From NCBI GenBank assembly GCA_964559175.1, contig CAZLGT010000005.1:59930-123929 (forward strand): 64,000 bases of DNA, given 5' to 3'. The DNA is from Mariniphaga sp964559175. Lineage in GTDB: Bacteria > Bacteroidota > Bacteroidia > Bacteroidales > Prolixibacteraceae. A program made the position numbers and the translations under genes. The notes under the pieces are model-generated. The model had not been told where the DNA came from. It ran no database searches and was given only the letters and a program-made list of their open reading frames with translations. Within the stretch, counting starts at the first letter, position 1; each line of letters starts with the position of its first letter. Of the stretch, positions 1 through 8,515 are shown in pieces.

Positions 1-1467
1 GTGCATCTGGATGCAGCAGAAGCGGGCGAAGTTCATGCGGCCATGCTGGCCCAATGCAACAAGCTGCAGGACCGTTTTGCAGTACTTGACATTGTTGACG
101 GCGAAAAAGAAATCTCACCTACCACCGATCCCGTGGGTGTTTTTCGCGATAATGTGGGAATGAATTTTTTAAAATACGGTGCGGCATATTATCCGTGGAT
201 TAAAACCACACTGCCGTTTAAAATCGATTTCGATGCCATTGTGGGAGGAACTTACACCCAAAACGGAGGTGCTGTTGCAGATATTAACACCCTGTTTAAC
301 AGTGATATAGTTTCTTGTATTGAAAGCATTGATGCCGATATTGCCGCCAAATCAGCTCTCACTGCTCCATCTGATATTGCAATTAGCCAGCACGGGCAAT
401 TGAAAACGTATGCCGGAAATCTTTACGGGTATTTTAAAGGTTTTTTCGACCTGACGTTTACTGATAACGATACCAGCGACAAAAATTCTGCTGTCAGTGT
501 ACACGCCAAATTTGTAAAGGAAAATTCCAATTTTCACAGTTTACTGAAACAGTTATTTGAATACAACTTTTACAGTCAAGCCGGTGAGAGTAATGGAGGT
601 CTTGAAACTCCAACATGGGATTCTCCTTTAATAGCAGATGATTTCGATACCGATTTCAATCCACTGGCTTTTATTGAACCGGATAATCATAAAAATGATA
701 TTTACACTTTCCCATCAACTGCTTCAAATGCAGCACCCTATTTCAGGGCATTGCAGGGGAAACTTGAAAAACTGATTGCCGGATTTTACAATGAATTGGT
801 AGCTGTAAGAAAAAACCGTACAGACAATTTACTTGAAGTGGATGCAGTTTACAAAGGGATTGTAAATGCAATCGGAAAACAGGGAGTTGTTCTGCCGCCC
901 AGTGGTGCTGTCGTTGGGATTTATGCCATGGTTGACCGTGAACGCGGCGTTTGGAAAGCTCCTGCAAATGTGAGTATTACAGCCGTTAAAGGTCCGGTGG
1001 TTAATGTAACACACGAAGATCAGGAAAGCCTGAATGTGGATACAGAAGCCGGAAAATCGGTGAATGCTATTCGCGCTTTTACCGGCAAAGGAACACTGGT
1101 TTGGGGCGCCCGCACGCTTGCCGGAAACGACAATGAATGGCGTTATGTTCCTGTACGCCGGTTTTTCAATATGGTGGAAGAATCGGTTAAAAAAGCAACT
1201 TCCCAGTTTGTATTCGAACCAAACGATGCCAATACTTGGGTAAAAGTGAGAGCAATGATTGAAAACTTCCTGTCGTTGCAATGGCGGGCCGGTGCGCTGG
1301 CCGGAGCCAAACAGGAACAGGCGTTTTATGTTCGTGTGGGACTGGGCCAAACCATGACTGCCGAAGACATTCTTAAGGGCTATATGAATGTTGAAATCGG
1401 AATGGCAGTGGTTCGTCCGGCTGAATTTATTATCCTGAAGTTTTCTCACAAAATGCAGGAATCCTAA
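1..1467 (+). CDS. eCIS contractile sheath protein, 5'-truncated by the window edge
   Basis: This is the C-terminal part (488 codons visible) of a phage-tail-sheath-like protein, the contractile outer cylinder of an Afp/PVC-type injection system (Afp2/3/4 class). The last 190 residues show the conserved sheath C-terminal domain: a GIYAMVDRERGVWKAPAN segment (about residues 305-322), then NAIRAFTGKGTLVWGARTL and RRFFNMVEESVKKAT, and an ending in VRPAEFIILKF. These match the family core that packs on the tube. The GTG at position 1 is almost certainly an internal valine, because the reading frame is open at the edge and the N-terminal domain is incomplete. It sits 32 nt upstream of the first tube gene, the usual sheath-then-tube order. 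Which of the several sheath paralogues it is cannot be decided here; further sheath genes probably lie upstream. Confidence 0.95.
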   Translation: MHLDAAEAGEVHAAMLAQCNKLQDRFAVLDIVDGEKEISPTTDPVGVFRDNVGMNFLKYGAAYYPWIKTTLPFKIDFDAIVGGTYTQNGGAVADINTLFNSDIVSCIESIDADIAAKSALTAPSDIAISQHGQLKTYAGNLYGYFKGFFDLTFTDNDTSDKNSAVSVHAKFVKENSNFHSLLKQLFEYNFYSQAGESNGGLETPTWDSPLIADDFDTDFNPLAFIEPDNHKNDIYTFPSTASNAAPYFRALQGKLEKLIAGFYNELVAVRKNRTDNLLEVDAVYKGIVNAIGKQGVVLPPSGAVVGIYAMVDRERGVWKAPANVSITAVKGPVVNVTHEDQESLNVDTEAGKSVNAIRAFTGKGTLVWGARTLAGNDNEWRYVPVRRFFNMVEESVKKATSQFVFEPNDANTWVKVRAMIENFLSLQWRAGALAGAKQEQAFYVRVGLGQTMTAEDILKGYMNVEIGMAVVRPAEFIILKFSHKMQES

Positions 1468-1499
1468 TCAATTAATATAAACTTTAAAAACAATAAATT

Positions 1500-1934
1500 A
1501 TGGCAACAGCATATCCATTGGTTAAGTTTCACTTCCAGGTGGAGTGGAGCGGAACAAAAATCGGATTTACCGAAGTGTCGGGGTTGGATGTGGAAAGCGA
1601 AGTTGTGGAATACCGCGACGGAGCCAGCCCTGAGTATTCAAAAATTAAAATGCCCGGAATGCAGAAATATAGCAACATTACGCTTAAACGGGGCACATTT
1701 GCTACCGACAATGAGTTTTTCAACTGGTGGAATACAGTAAAACTCAATACCATTGAGCGGCGCGATATAACTATCAGTTTGCTGAATGAAGAGCACGAGC
1801 CGGTAATTACCTGGAAAGTGAAAAATGCCTGGCCGGCCAAAGTGCAGTCAACCGATTTAAAGGCTGACGGCAACGAAGTGGCTATCGAAAGCATGGAAAT
1901 TGTTCACGAAGGTTTAACCATTCAAAATGAATAA
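1500..1934 (+). CDS. eCIS inner tail tube protein (first copy)
   Basis: A 144-aa protein of the phage T4 gp19-like tail tube family (Afp1/Afp5 class), which stacks as hexameric rings to form the inner tube through which cargo leaves. Family features seen are the start ATAYPLVKFHFQVEW, the beta-rich EVSGLDVESEVVEYRDG segment, the KRGTF motif (about residues 63-67), and the ISLLNEEHEPVITWKVKNAWP stretch that both tube proteins of this locus share. It lies 32 nt after the sheath gene and 2 nt before the second tube gene, so the three are surely co-transcribed. Length is normal for the family. Confidence 0.96.
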   Translation: MATAYPLVKFHFQVEWSGTKIGFTEVSGLDVESEVVEYRDGASPEYSKIKMPGMQKYSNITLKRGTFATDNEFFNWWNTVKLNTIERRDITISLLNEEHEPVITWKVKNAWPAKVQSTDLKADGNEVAIESMEIVHEGLTIQNE

Positions 1935-1936
1935 TA

Positions 1937-2368
1937 ATGGCTAACTACTATCCTCCGTTAGGCTATCATTTCAGGGTTGAATTCAACAATATTAAAGGCG
2001 AATTTCAATTCCAGTCGGTGGCGGGTTTAAATATCGAACTCGAAACCGAACAGATAGCCGAAGGGGGTGAAAACAGGTTTAAGCATAAATTGCCGGTACG
2101 CACCAAGTTTCCAAATCTGGTGTTGAAACGCGGCGTGCTCGTGAATTCCGATTTGATTAAATGGTGCAGAGACGCAGTGGAAGGTTTTGATATCATACCC
2201 ACCGATCTTACCATAAGTCTGTTGAATGAAGAACACGAACCGCTGATAACCTGGAATGTAGTACACGCCTGGCCGGTAAAATGGTCTGTTGGCGATTTGA
2301 ATGCCGAAGAGAGTAAAATTGCCATCGAAACCATCGAACTGGTTTACAACTATTTTAATATTCAGTAA
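1937..2368 (+). CDS. eCIS inner tail tube protein (second copy)
   Basis: A 143-aa tail tube paralogue of the preceding gene. It shares the N-terminal YYPPLGYHFRVEF, the central LKRGVL and the LLNEEHEPLITWNV segment but is otherwise well diverged. In Afp/PVC systems a main tube protein builds the barrel while a second one (Afp5/Pvc5 class) forms the initiating ring on the baseplate. By gene order, directly before the DUF5908, LysM and spike genes, this copy is the likelier tube-initiator; that assignment is inference. Only 2 nt separate it from the genes on either side. Confidence 0.95.
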   Translation: MANYYPPLGYHFRVEFNNIKGEFQFQSVAGLNIELETEQIAEGGENRFKHKLPVRTKFPNLVLKRGVLVNSDLIKWCRDAVEGFDIIPTDLTISLLNEEHEPLITWNVVHAWPVKWSVGDLNAEESKIAIETIELVYNYFNIQ

Positions 2369-2370
2369 AG

Positions 2371-2529
2371 ATGCCCATCGAAATTAAAGAGTTGCACATA
2401 AAAATCAATGTGGATGAAAAGCCGCGTTCCCAAAATCCGGAAAAAATTAAACGGAGCGAACGTGATGATTTGATTGCAGCTTGTGTGGAGCAGGTACTGG
2501 AAATCCTTTCAAAAAAAGAGGAACGATAA
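2371..2529 (+). CDS. Small eCIS protein, DUF5908-like
   Basis: A 52-aa open frame starting MPIEIKELHIKINV, followed by a basic/polar linker and an acidic amphipathic helix ending ILSKKEER. The start MPIEIKEL is typical of the DUF5908 family of short proteins found between the tube and LysM genes of eCIS and related T6SS-iii loci (Afp6 position). The frame fits exactly between the second tube gene (stop 2 nt upstream) and the LysM gene (ATG 1 nt after this stop). That tight fit is strong evidence that it is translated despite its size. The exact molecular role is not known to me; a structural adaptor at the tube/baseplate end is inferred from position only. Confidence 0.85.
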   Translation: MPIEIKELHIKINVDEKPRSQNPEKIKRSERDDLIAACVEQVLEILSKKEER

Positions 2530-2530
2530 A

Positions 2531-3247
2531 ATGAGCGGAGAACTTACCAAGTTGAAAATAAAGGCTTTCAGCGACGAACAATTCTCGGAAGAAGTGGCCG
2601 ACGGGGAGTTCAGAACGCTGCTGAATCCTGAAACCTACGTGTTCAAGTATAAAATTGAACAGAACGACGATCAGGCCTCGGGAACCAGCGCTTCGGCCCC
2701 GCGGTTTAACCGCGCTCTGCCGGAAGATCTGGAACTGGAATTTGTGTTCGACCGTACTGGTGTGCTCACCGATTACGGTGCTGCCGGTACTGCCGGCGAC
2801 AAAACATTTAAAGACGAGGGCAGGGGGGTTATCGATGATTTAGAGCACTTTAAAAAAGTGGTTTTCGATTACAACGGCGAAGAACACAAGCCAAACTACC
2901 TCATTATTTCGTGGGGAACACTGCTTTTTAAAGGCAGCCTTTCGGAAATGGACATCACCTTTAAACTATTTAAACCGGACGGAACACCGCTGCGCGCAAC
3001 TGCCAAAGCCAAATTCAAAGGGTTTGTTGAAGACAACCTGCGCGTGGCCATGGAAAACAGCAGCTCACCCGATTTAACGCATGTGAGGGAAGTGAAAAAA
3101 GGCGATACACTTCCGCTTATGACCTTTCGAATTTACGGCGATTCGAAGTATTACCTGGAGGTGGCAAAAGCCAACCGCATCACCAATTTCAGGAAACTGG
3201 AAGTTGGCCAGCGTATTTTTTTTCCACCCATTGAAAAAAGTTCCTGA
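2531..3247 (+). CDS. eCIS baseplate hub protein with C-terminal LysM domain (Afp7-like)
   Basis: A 238-aa protein of the gp53-like/Afp7 class that links the tube initiator and spike to the surrounding baseplate. The N-terminal two thirds (about 1-170) carry family features: FRTLLNPETYVFKYKIE, a LELEFVFDRTG segment and the YLIISWGTLLFKGSL stretch. The last 55 residues form a LysM fold (VKKGDTLPLMTFRIYGDSKYY ending in VGQRIFFPP). The ATG at 2531 is chosen because it lies 1 nt after the DUF5908 stop. An upstream in-frame ATG at 2474 would add 19 residues that overlap the small gene in another frame and do not resemble the family. Two nt separate it from the spike gene. Confidence 0.94.
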   Translation: MSGELTKLKIKAFSDEQFSEEVADGEFRTLLNPETYVFKYKIEQNDDQASGTSASAPRFNRALPEDLELEFVFDRTGVLTDYGAAGTAGDKTFKDEGRGVIDDLEHFKKVVFDYNGEEHKPNYLIISWGTLLFKGSLSEMDITFKLFKPDGTPLRATAKAKFKGFVEDNLRVAMENSSSPDLTHVREVKKGDTLPLMTFRIYGDSKYYLEVAKANRITNFRKLEVGQRIFFPPIEKSS

Positions 3248-3249
3248 TT

Positions 3250-4992
3250 ATGCCCGAAAGAGTTATAAATACAGCACGTTCGGCGAATTTGGCTACGTTT
3301 AAAATCCTGGTGGAAGGCGAAGAACTTTCGCGCAGCTACCAGGTGATGAATATTGTAGTGGAAAAAGAAGTAAACCGAATTCCAACGGCAAAAATTGTAT
3401 TGCGCGATGGCGATCCGGCTTCTCAGGATTTCGAATTGAGCAACCAAAATTTGTTTATTCCGGGAAAGGAAATTGAAGTCAAGGCCGGCTACCATTCTGA
3501 AGAAGATACCATATTTAAGGGCATTGTAATTAAACACAGTTTGAAAATCAGGCCAAGCCAGGCATTTCTGATTGTGGAATGTAAAGACAAGGCAGTAAAA
3601 CTAACCGTTGGCCGGAAAAGCAAATATTTCTACGAAAGCTCAGATAGTGATGTTTTGGAAGAAATTATTGATAGCTACGGGATTGAAAAGGATGTGGAAA
3701 GCACAAATGTGACGCATAAAGAACTCGTGCAGTACAACGTTTCCGACTGGGATTTTCTGGTTACCCGTGCACAAGCCAACGGAAAAATCTGTGTGGTGGA
3801 CGACGGAAAAATTACCATTAAACAGCCGGAAACCGGACAGGAACCTGTTGAAACGGTTGCGTTTGGCGCCACATTACTCGATTTCGATGCGGAAATTGAT
3901 GCCCGCAACCAGTTTCAGAAAGTAACTTCCTATGGCTGGAATGCATCCGACCAGGAATTTTTGGAAGCAGAGGCCGACGATCCTGGGGTGGAACTTAATG
4001 GAAATCTCACCCCTAATGATTTGGCCCGGGTTGTTGGCCTGGAAAATCTGGAATTGAAAAACGGGGGTGGCAACAGCTCTGTATTGCAGGAATGGGCCAA
4101 TTCAAAAACCTTGTTTAACCAGTTGGCAAAAATCAGGGGCCGGTTAAAATTCCAGGGAATTCCGGCAGTAAAACCGAACACGCTACTTAATCTGGAAGGA
4201 GTGGGCGAACGATTTAACGGAAAAGTATTTATTTCTGCTGTTCGCCACCAGATTGCCGAAGGAAACTGGACTGTGGATGCTCAGTTTGGCATCAATCCGA
4301 AATGGTTTTCCGAAACATTCGAAATCAACGATTTACCCGCTGCCGGATTGGTTGCGGCTGTTAGCGGGTTGCAAATCGGCATTGTTACTCAACTGGAAAA
4401 CGATCCTGACGGCGAAGACCGCATTTTGGTGCGGCTTCCTGTGGTTGACAGCCAGGGAGAGGGAACCTGGACACGAATTGCTACACTCGATGCAGGAGAA
4501 AACAGGGGCTCGTTTTTCCGTCCCGAAATCGATGATGAAGTGATTGTGGGATTTATTAATGACAATCCCAACGATGCAGTGGTTTTGGGAATGATGAACA
4601 GCAGCGCCAAACCGGCGCCTCTCACCGCAGCCGACGATAACCACGAAAAGGGTTTTGTGACCCGCAGCGAAATGAAGTTCATTTTTAATGATGATGAGGT
4701 GAGTGTGACGGTGGAAACACCCAACGGAAACAAACTGGTAATCAGCGATGCCGACGGTGGTATTAAACTGGAAGATGAAAATGGCAATTTCATTCAGATG
4801 GATTCTGGCGGAATTAAAATTGAAAGCGCTACTGAAATCAGTTATAAATCATCTACGGATATGAAAGTAGAAAGCGGTACTAATATGGAGTTAAAAGCCG
4901 GAGCTCAGTTTAAGGCCGAAGGTTCTGCCGGAGCAGAGGTTTCTACTAGCGCCATTGCAGTAGTGAAAGGTTCTATTGTTCAAATCAATTAA
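3250..4992 (+). CDS. eCIS spike protein, VgrG/gp27-gp5-like (Afp8-like)
   Basis: A 580-aa central spike protein, expected to act as a trimer below the tube. Residues 1-355 resemble the gp27-like hub (LSRSYQVMNIVVEKEVNRIP, FKGIVIKHSLKI, YNVSDWDFLVTRAQANGKI). Residues about 374-455 form the gp5 OB-fold (QIGIVTQLENDPDGEDRILV, GENRGSFFRPEIDDEVIVGF). From about 470 to the end the sequence is a repetitive, glycine- and valine-rich beta-prism (NGNKLVISDADGGIKLEDEN, then short ESGTNMELKAG-type repeats). No lysozyme domain is present, as usual for eCIS. It ends 2 nt before the wedge gene, so no separate PAAR tip gene fits between them. Confidence 0.96.
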   Translation: MPERVINTARSANLATFKILVEGEELSRSYQVMNIVVEKEVNRIPTAKIVLRDGDPASQDFELSNQNLFIPGKEIEVKAGYHSEEDTIFKGIVIKHSLKIRPSQAFLIVECKDKAVKLTVGRKSKYFYESSDSDVLEEIIDSYGIEKDVESTNVTHKELVQYNVSDWDFLVTRAQANGKICVVDDGKITIKQPETGQEPVETVAFGATLLDFDAEIDARNQFQKVTSYGWNASDQEFLEAEADDPGVELNGNLTPNDLARVVGLENLELKNGGGNSSVLQEWANSKTLFNQLAKIRGRLKFQGIPAVKPNTLLNLEGVGERFNGKVFISAVRHQIAEGNWTVDAQFGINPKWFSETFEINDLPAAGLVAAVSGLQIGIVTQLENDPDGEDRILVRLPVVDSQGEGTWTRIATLDAGENRGSFFRPEIDDEVIVGFINDNPNDAVVLGMMNSSAKPAPLTAADDNHEKGFVTRSEMKFIFNDDEVSVTVETPNGNKLVISDADGGIKLEDENGNFIQMDSGGIKIESATEISYKSSTDMKVESGTNMELKAGAQFKAEGSAGAEVSTSAIAVVKGSIVQIN

Positions 4993-4994
4993 TT

Positions 4995-5405
4995 ATGAAT
5001 GAGAATAAATCATTTTTGGGAAGAGGATGGAGTTTTCCACCGGAGTTTAGCAAAGAAATCCGGACAGTGAAAATGCTCGAAGATGAGGCGGATATCAAAA
5101 GCAGCCTGCAAATCCTGCTGTCAACACGGCTGGGCGAGCGGATTATGGTACCCGGATACGGTTGCAACCTGGAAGAACTGCTTTTCAATCCGCTAAACCT
5201 GACGCTGAAAACGTATGTAATCGACCTGATTAAAACCGCCATTTTGTATCATGAACCACGTATCGATGTAAAGAAAATTGACATCGACCCAACAGATGAA
5301 CTGAACGGTGTTTTGCTCATCAACATCGATTACATTATCCGTTCCACCAACTCGAGAATGAATATGGTTTTTCCATATTATAAAGAAGAAGGCAACGAAT
5401 TGTAA
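4995..5405 (+). CDS. eCIS baseplate wedge protein, gp25-like (Afp9-like)
   Basis: A 136-aa protein of the gp25/GPW family that joins the sheath to the baseplate wedge. Visible family marks are FLGRGWSFPPEF at the start, then DIKSSLQILLSTRLGERIMVPGYGCNLEELLFNP (residues about 33-66), which contains the EE/ED-type patch and the loop that mimics a sheath handle. The C-terminus, with LINIDYIIRSTNSRMNMVFPYY, forms the typical final strands. It starts 2 nt after the spike gene and is followed 11 nt later by the baseplate-J-like gene, the conserved order of these systems. Confidence 0.96.
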   Translation: MNENKSFLGRGWSFPPEFSKEIRTVKMLEDEADIKSSLQILLSTRLGERIMVPGYGCNLEELLFNPLNLTLKTYVIDLIKTAILYHEPRIDVKKIDIDPTDELNGVLLINIDYIIRSTNSRMNMVFPYYKEEGNEL

Positions 5406-5416
5406 GGCAAAAATTT

Positions 5417-8400
5417 ATGGCTAATTGCGGAAAAGATATAGCACTTGCCCGTGAAGGGAGCGACCAAACCATACGGTTTATTCAGGCGCTGGATCCCGAT
5501 TCGGTTAAACTGAATGATTTCAGTCTGAAAGAGTGGATGAAGTTTGCCTACCGGTTTGCCGGTCAGGTGAATTATTTCAGTAACCTCGATTTTGAAGAAC
5601 CTTCGGGAAACTGGGAGGTTTTCTTTAAAAATGAAACCGAACTGGAAGATTTTCTGAAACGGGTGGGGGTGGAAAAGGATATCACACCACACCTTGCACT
5701 GTTCATTAGCTTTGTATGGTTGCTCGAATTTTCAAAAAAACGGTTTAACCGGCTAACCAAACGTCACCTCGATTTTTATTACCGCGAAATCCTGAAAATT
5801 GAAAAACTCCCGGCCACACCCGACAAAGTTCATATTCTTTTTGAACTCGCTAAAAAAGTAACCGAAGAGAAAATAGGTAAAGGAACCGAACTGGACGGCG
5901 GAAAAGATGCCAACGGGCAAAAGCGGATATACAAAACCGCAGAAGAACTTATTGCCAACAAAACCGCAGTGGCACAACTAAAAAGCGTTTACAACGACCA
6001 TGAAAACAGTAAGATAAAAGCTGCGGAAATTGCCAATTCCTACGATGGTAAGGGCGAAGATTTTCCCGACAATAAAGCAAAGTGGTGGCCATTTGGATAT
6101 TATGAAAAAGAAACGGAAGATCAAACGCGGGAATTTCCTGAACTTGATGACGCAAAGCTTGGGTTTGCTCTGGCTTCCAAAATTTTTCTGTTGAACGAAG
6201 GGGAGCGAAATGTTCAAATAACCGTTACTTTTTCTTCGGAAATTGATTTTGTTGGCACGAAACAGCTCACTGAAAACATAGAAATTTATTGCAGCGGGGA
6301 AAAAGAGTGGCTTGGACCATTTATCCCAAAATCTAAAATTGCCGGAACTACAGGTACAGAAGAGGACATAACTTTTGTTACTAAAACAAACACAAATAAC
6401 CTGAAGTTTTCTTTCCTGATTGGCAGGGAAATTGAACCTGTAGCCGGGTATCAATCAAAAATTCCGGGCGAAAAATTCGACACTTCTCTTCCTGTTTGCC
6501 GAATCCTTTTTAAAACGAAAAGTAAAACCGGATACGCGCTCTACCGAAAATTCATTCAATATGAGGTTTCCAATATCTCAGTTAATACCGATGTGAAAGG
6601 GATTCGCGGACTTGAAGCACATAACGACAATGGGAATCTACTTGTGGATAAACCTTTTTATCCGTTCGGCACCATGCCGGTAAAAAGTTCCAATTTCTAC
6701 ATTGGCAGTTCCGAACTTTTCCAAAAGACCTGGAATCAAATTGGTGTAAAAATAGATTGGAAAAATACACCGGACAGCTTTGTGGATTTATATTCAGAAT
6801 ATGAAGAGCCTTCAATAAAATCCAATTCACATTTTAAATCCAAAATTGAAATTCAGCATAAGGGAAAATGGGAACCCACACATTATCTTGATGGAAAGAA
6901 AAATAAAGTCGGGTTAGCTGAATTCGTGTTGTTTACACCCCATGTTAAGGGGTTTTCTACGAAATTCAAAATTGACAATTTTAATTATGAAACCGGCAAA
7001 AATGGTCCGGTGCGGATTTCGCTGAATCAGTCGTTTTACCACGAACTTTTTCCGCGCATTTACGCGTATGCAATTGCCAGTGGTGGCACAGCCCCAAAAA
7101 TCCCCAACGAACCATACACTCCTTTTATTGAGTCTGTCACTCTTAATTACACAGCATCGGCATCAATGAATCTGAATTCCTCGGAAAAAGATTTTCAGCA
7201 GAACGCCGTGAAATTTTTTCACGAACATCCATTCGGTCAGGCCGAAAATCATCCATGGTTGAATAACAAAACGGCCTTTTTAAGTGATGATGAGAAAAAA
7301 TTTCGACTTCTGCCGGTTTATTGTAAAGGCGGCGAATTGTATATCGGATTGAAGGATGCCGAACCGCTCCGACAAATTTCTCTGTTGGTGCAGGTACTGG
7401 AGGGGACCGAAAATCCGGAAGCTGATTCGTTTACCGGAAAGCAAAGGGTAGAATGGTCGGTGTTATGCCAAAACCATTGGCTCCGAATTGATTCCACAAA
7501 TATGATATGCGATGAAACGGATAATTTTTTGAAGTCGGGCATTGTAAAGTTTATTTTGCCAAAGGAAACGACCACAGACAACACTCTGCTACCGGCTGAA
7601 ATGACATGGGCTAAGGCAAAAATTCATAAAAATTACGATGTTGTTTGCAAAACCATTTCCATACATGCGCAGGCTGTTTTAGCATGTTTTGATGATCGTA
7701 AGAATGACCTCGCACACCTTAAAAACGGCCTCGAAGCCAATACCATCTCGAAAATGGTCCACAGGGTTTCCGCCATCAAAGGTGTTTCACAACCCTACAG
7801 TTCCTTTGGCGGGGTTCATGCCGAATCGGATGCCGCTTATTACCGGCGGATCAGCGAAAGACTCAGGCATAAAAACCGGGCGGTTACTTTATGGGATTAC
7901 GAGCACCTGATATTGCAGAATTTTCCTGAAATCCATAAGGTTAAATGCTTGAATCACAGCACGGAAAATCATTATCTGGCACCGGGAGAGGTGCTCATCG
8001 TTGTTATTCCCGACATCGCAACCCGAAATGTGTTCGACTTGTTTCAGCCACGAATGAGTGCGGCAGCCCTGAACTCGGTGCAGGATTTTATAAACAAATT
8101 GAATTCGCTTCACATTACAGCCAGGGTAGTTAATCCGCGGTATGAAGAAATAAAAGTGGTAACAGCCGCGAAATTTTATAAAGGATTGGATGAGTCTTAT
8201 TGTAAAAAGAAACTGAACAGCGATATCATCCGGTTGCTTTCGCCGTGGGCATTCGATACAAAAGCTGCCATTCGCTTCGGAAACATGCTTCACCGCAGTG
8301 CGTTAACAAATTACCTTGAAAAGCTCAATTATGTCGATTTTGTTACCGATTTGAAGCTTTTTCAGAAGCCGGACACCGGAAACGCTTTTGCTGAAGTGAA

Positions 8401-8515
8401 AGTGGCAGCACCGTCCGGGCCGGAATCGATTTTGGTTTCAGTGCGCGAACACACAATCAGCGGCAGTTACTCCTGTGGTAAATCCATCGAAAAAGAAGAA
8501 CCATGCCAGATATAA
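5417..8515 (+). CDS. eCIS baseplate protein, Afp11/baseplate-J-like
   Basis: A 1032-aa wedge protein that with the next gene product builds the baseplate ring. The N-terminus has LNDFSLKEWMKFAYRFAGQVNYF (about residues 34-56) and other features of the Bacteroidota Afp11 group. The middle is variable and beta-rich. The C-terminal third carries the baseplate-J-like part, with SSFGGVHAESDAAYYRRISERLRHKNRAVTLWDYEHLIL around residues 795-835 and a final VRVREHTISG-like end. It is longer than short phage gpJ proteins but normal for eCIS. Its last 13 nt overlap the start of the following gene, which implies translational coupling. Confidence 0.93.
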   Translation: MANCGKDIALAREGSDQTIRFIQALDPDSVKLNDFSLKEWMKFAYRFAGQVNYFSNLDFEEPSGNWEVFFKNETELEDFLKRVGVEKDITPHLALFISFVWLLEFSKKRFNRLTKRHLDFYYREILKIEKLPATPDKVHILFELAKKVTEEKIGKGTELDGGKDANGQKRIYKTAEELIANKTAVAQLKSVYNDHENSKIKAAEIANSYDGKGEDFPDNKAKWWPFGYYEKETEDQTREFPELDDAKLGFALASKIFLLNEGERNVQITVTFSSEIDFVGTKQLTENIEIYCSGEKEWLGPFIPKSKIAGTTGTEEDITFVTKTNTNNLKFSFLIGREIEPVAGYQSKIPGEKFDTSLPVCRILFKTKSKTGYALYRKFIQYEVSNISVNTDVKGIRGLEAHNDNGNLLVDKPFYPFGTMPVKSSNFYIGSSELFQKTWNQIGVKIDWKNTPDSFVDLYSEYEEPSIKSNSHFKSKIEIQHKGKWEPTHYLDGKKNKVGLAEFVLFTPHVKGFSTKFKIDNFNYETGKNGPVRISLNQSFYHELFPRIYAYAIASGGTAPKIPNEPYTPFIESVTLNYTASASMNLNSSEKDFQQNAVKFFHEHPFGQAENHPWLNNKTAFLSDDEKKFRLLPVYCKGGELYIGLKDAEPLRQISLLVQVLEGTENPEADSFTGKQRVEWSVLCQNHWLRIDSTNMICDETDNFLKSGIVKFILPKETTTDNTLLPAEMTWAKAKIHKNYDVVCKTISIHAQAVLACFDDRKNDLAHLKNGLEANTISKMVHRVSAIKGVSQPYSSFGGVHAESDAAYYRRISERLRHKNRAVTLWDYEHLILQNFPEIHKVKCLNHSTENHYLAPGEVLIVVIPDIATRNVFDLFQPRMSAAALNSVQDFINKLNSLHITARVVNPRYEEIKVVTAAKFYKGLDESYCKKKLNSDIIRLLSPWAFDTKAAIRFGNMLHRSALTNYLEKLNYVDFVTDLKLFQKPDTGNAFAEVKVAAPSGPESILVSVREHTISGSYSCGKSIEKEEPCQI

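Noticed and set aside
1..3. GTG at position 1 as the sheath start codon
   Set aside because: The frame is open at the window edge and the protein lacks the N-terminal sheath domain, so GTG is an internal valine.
829..1449. 206-codon minus-strand open frame opposite the sheath gene
   Set aside because: It is a shadow of a clearly coding plus-strand frame, with no family resemblance.
2474..2530. Upstream in-frame ATG for the LysM hub protein
   Set aside because: It would overlap the DUF5908-like gene in another frame and add residues unlike the family; ATG 2531 sits 1 nt after the small gene's stop.
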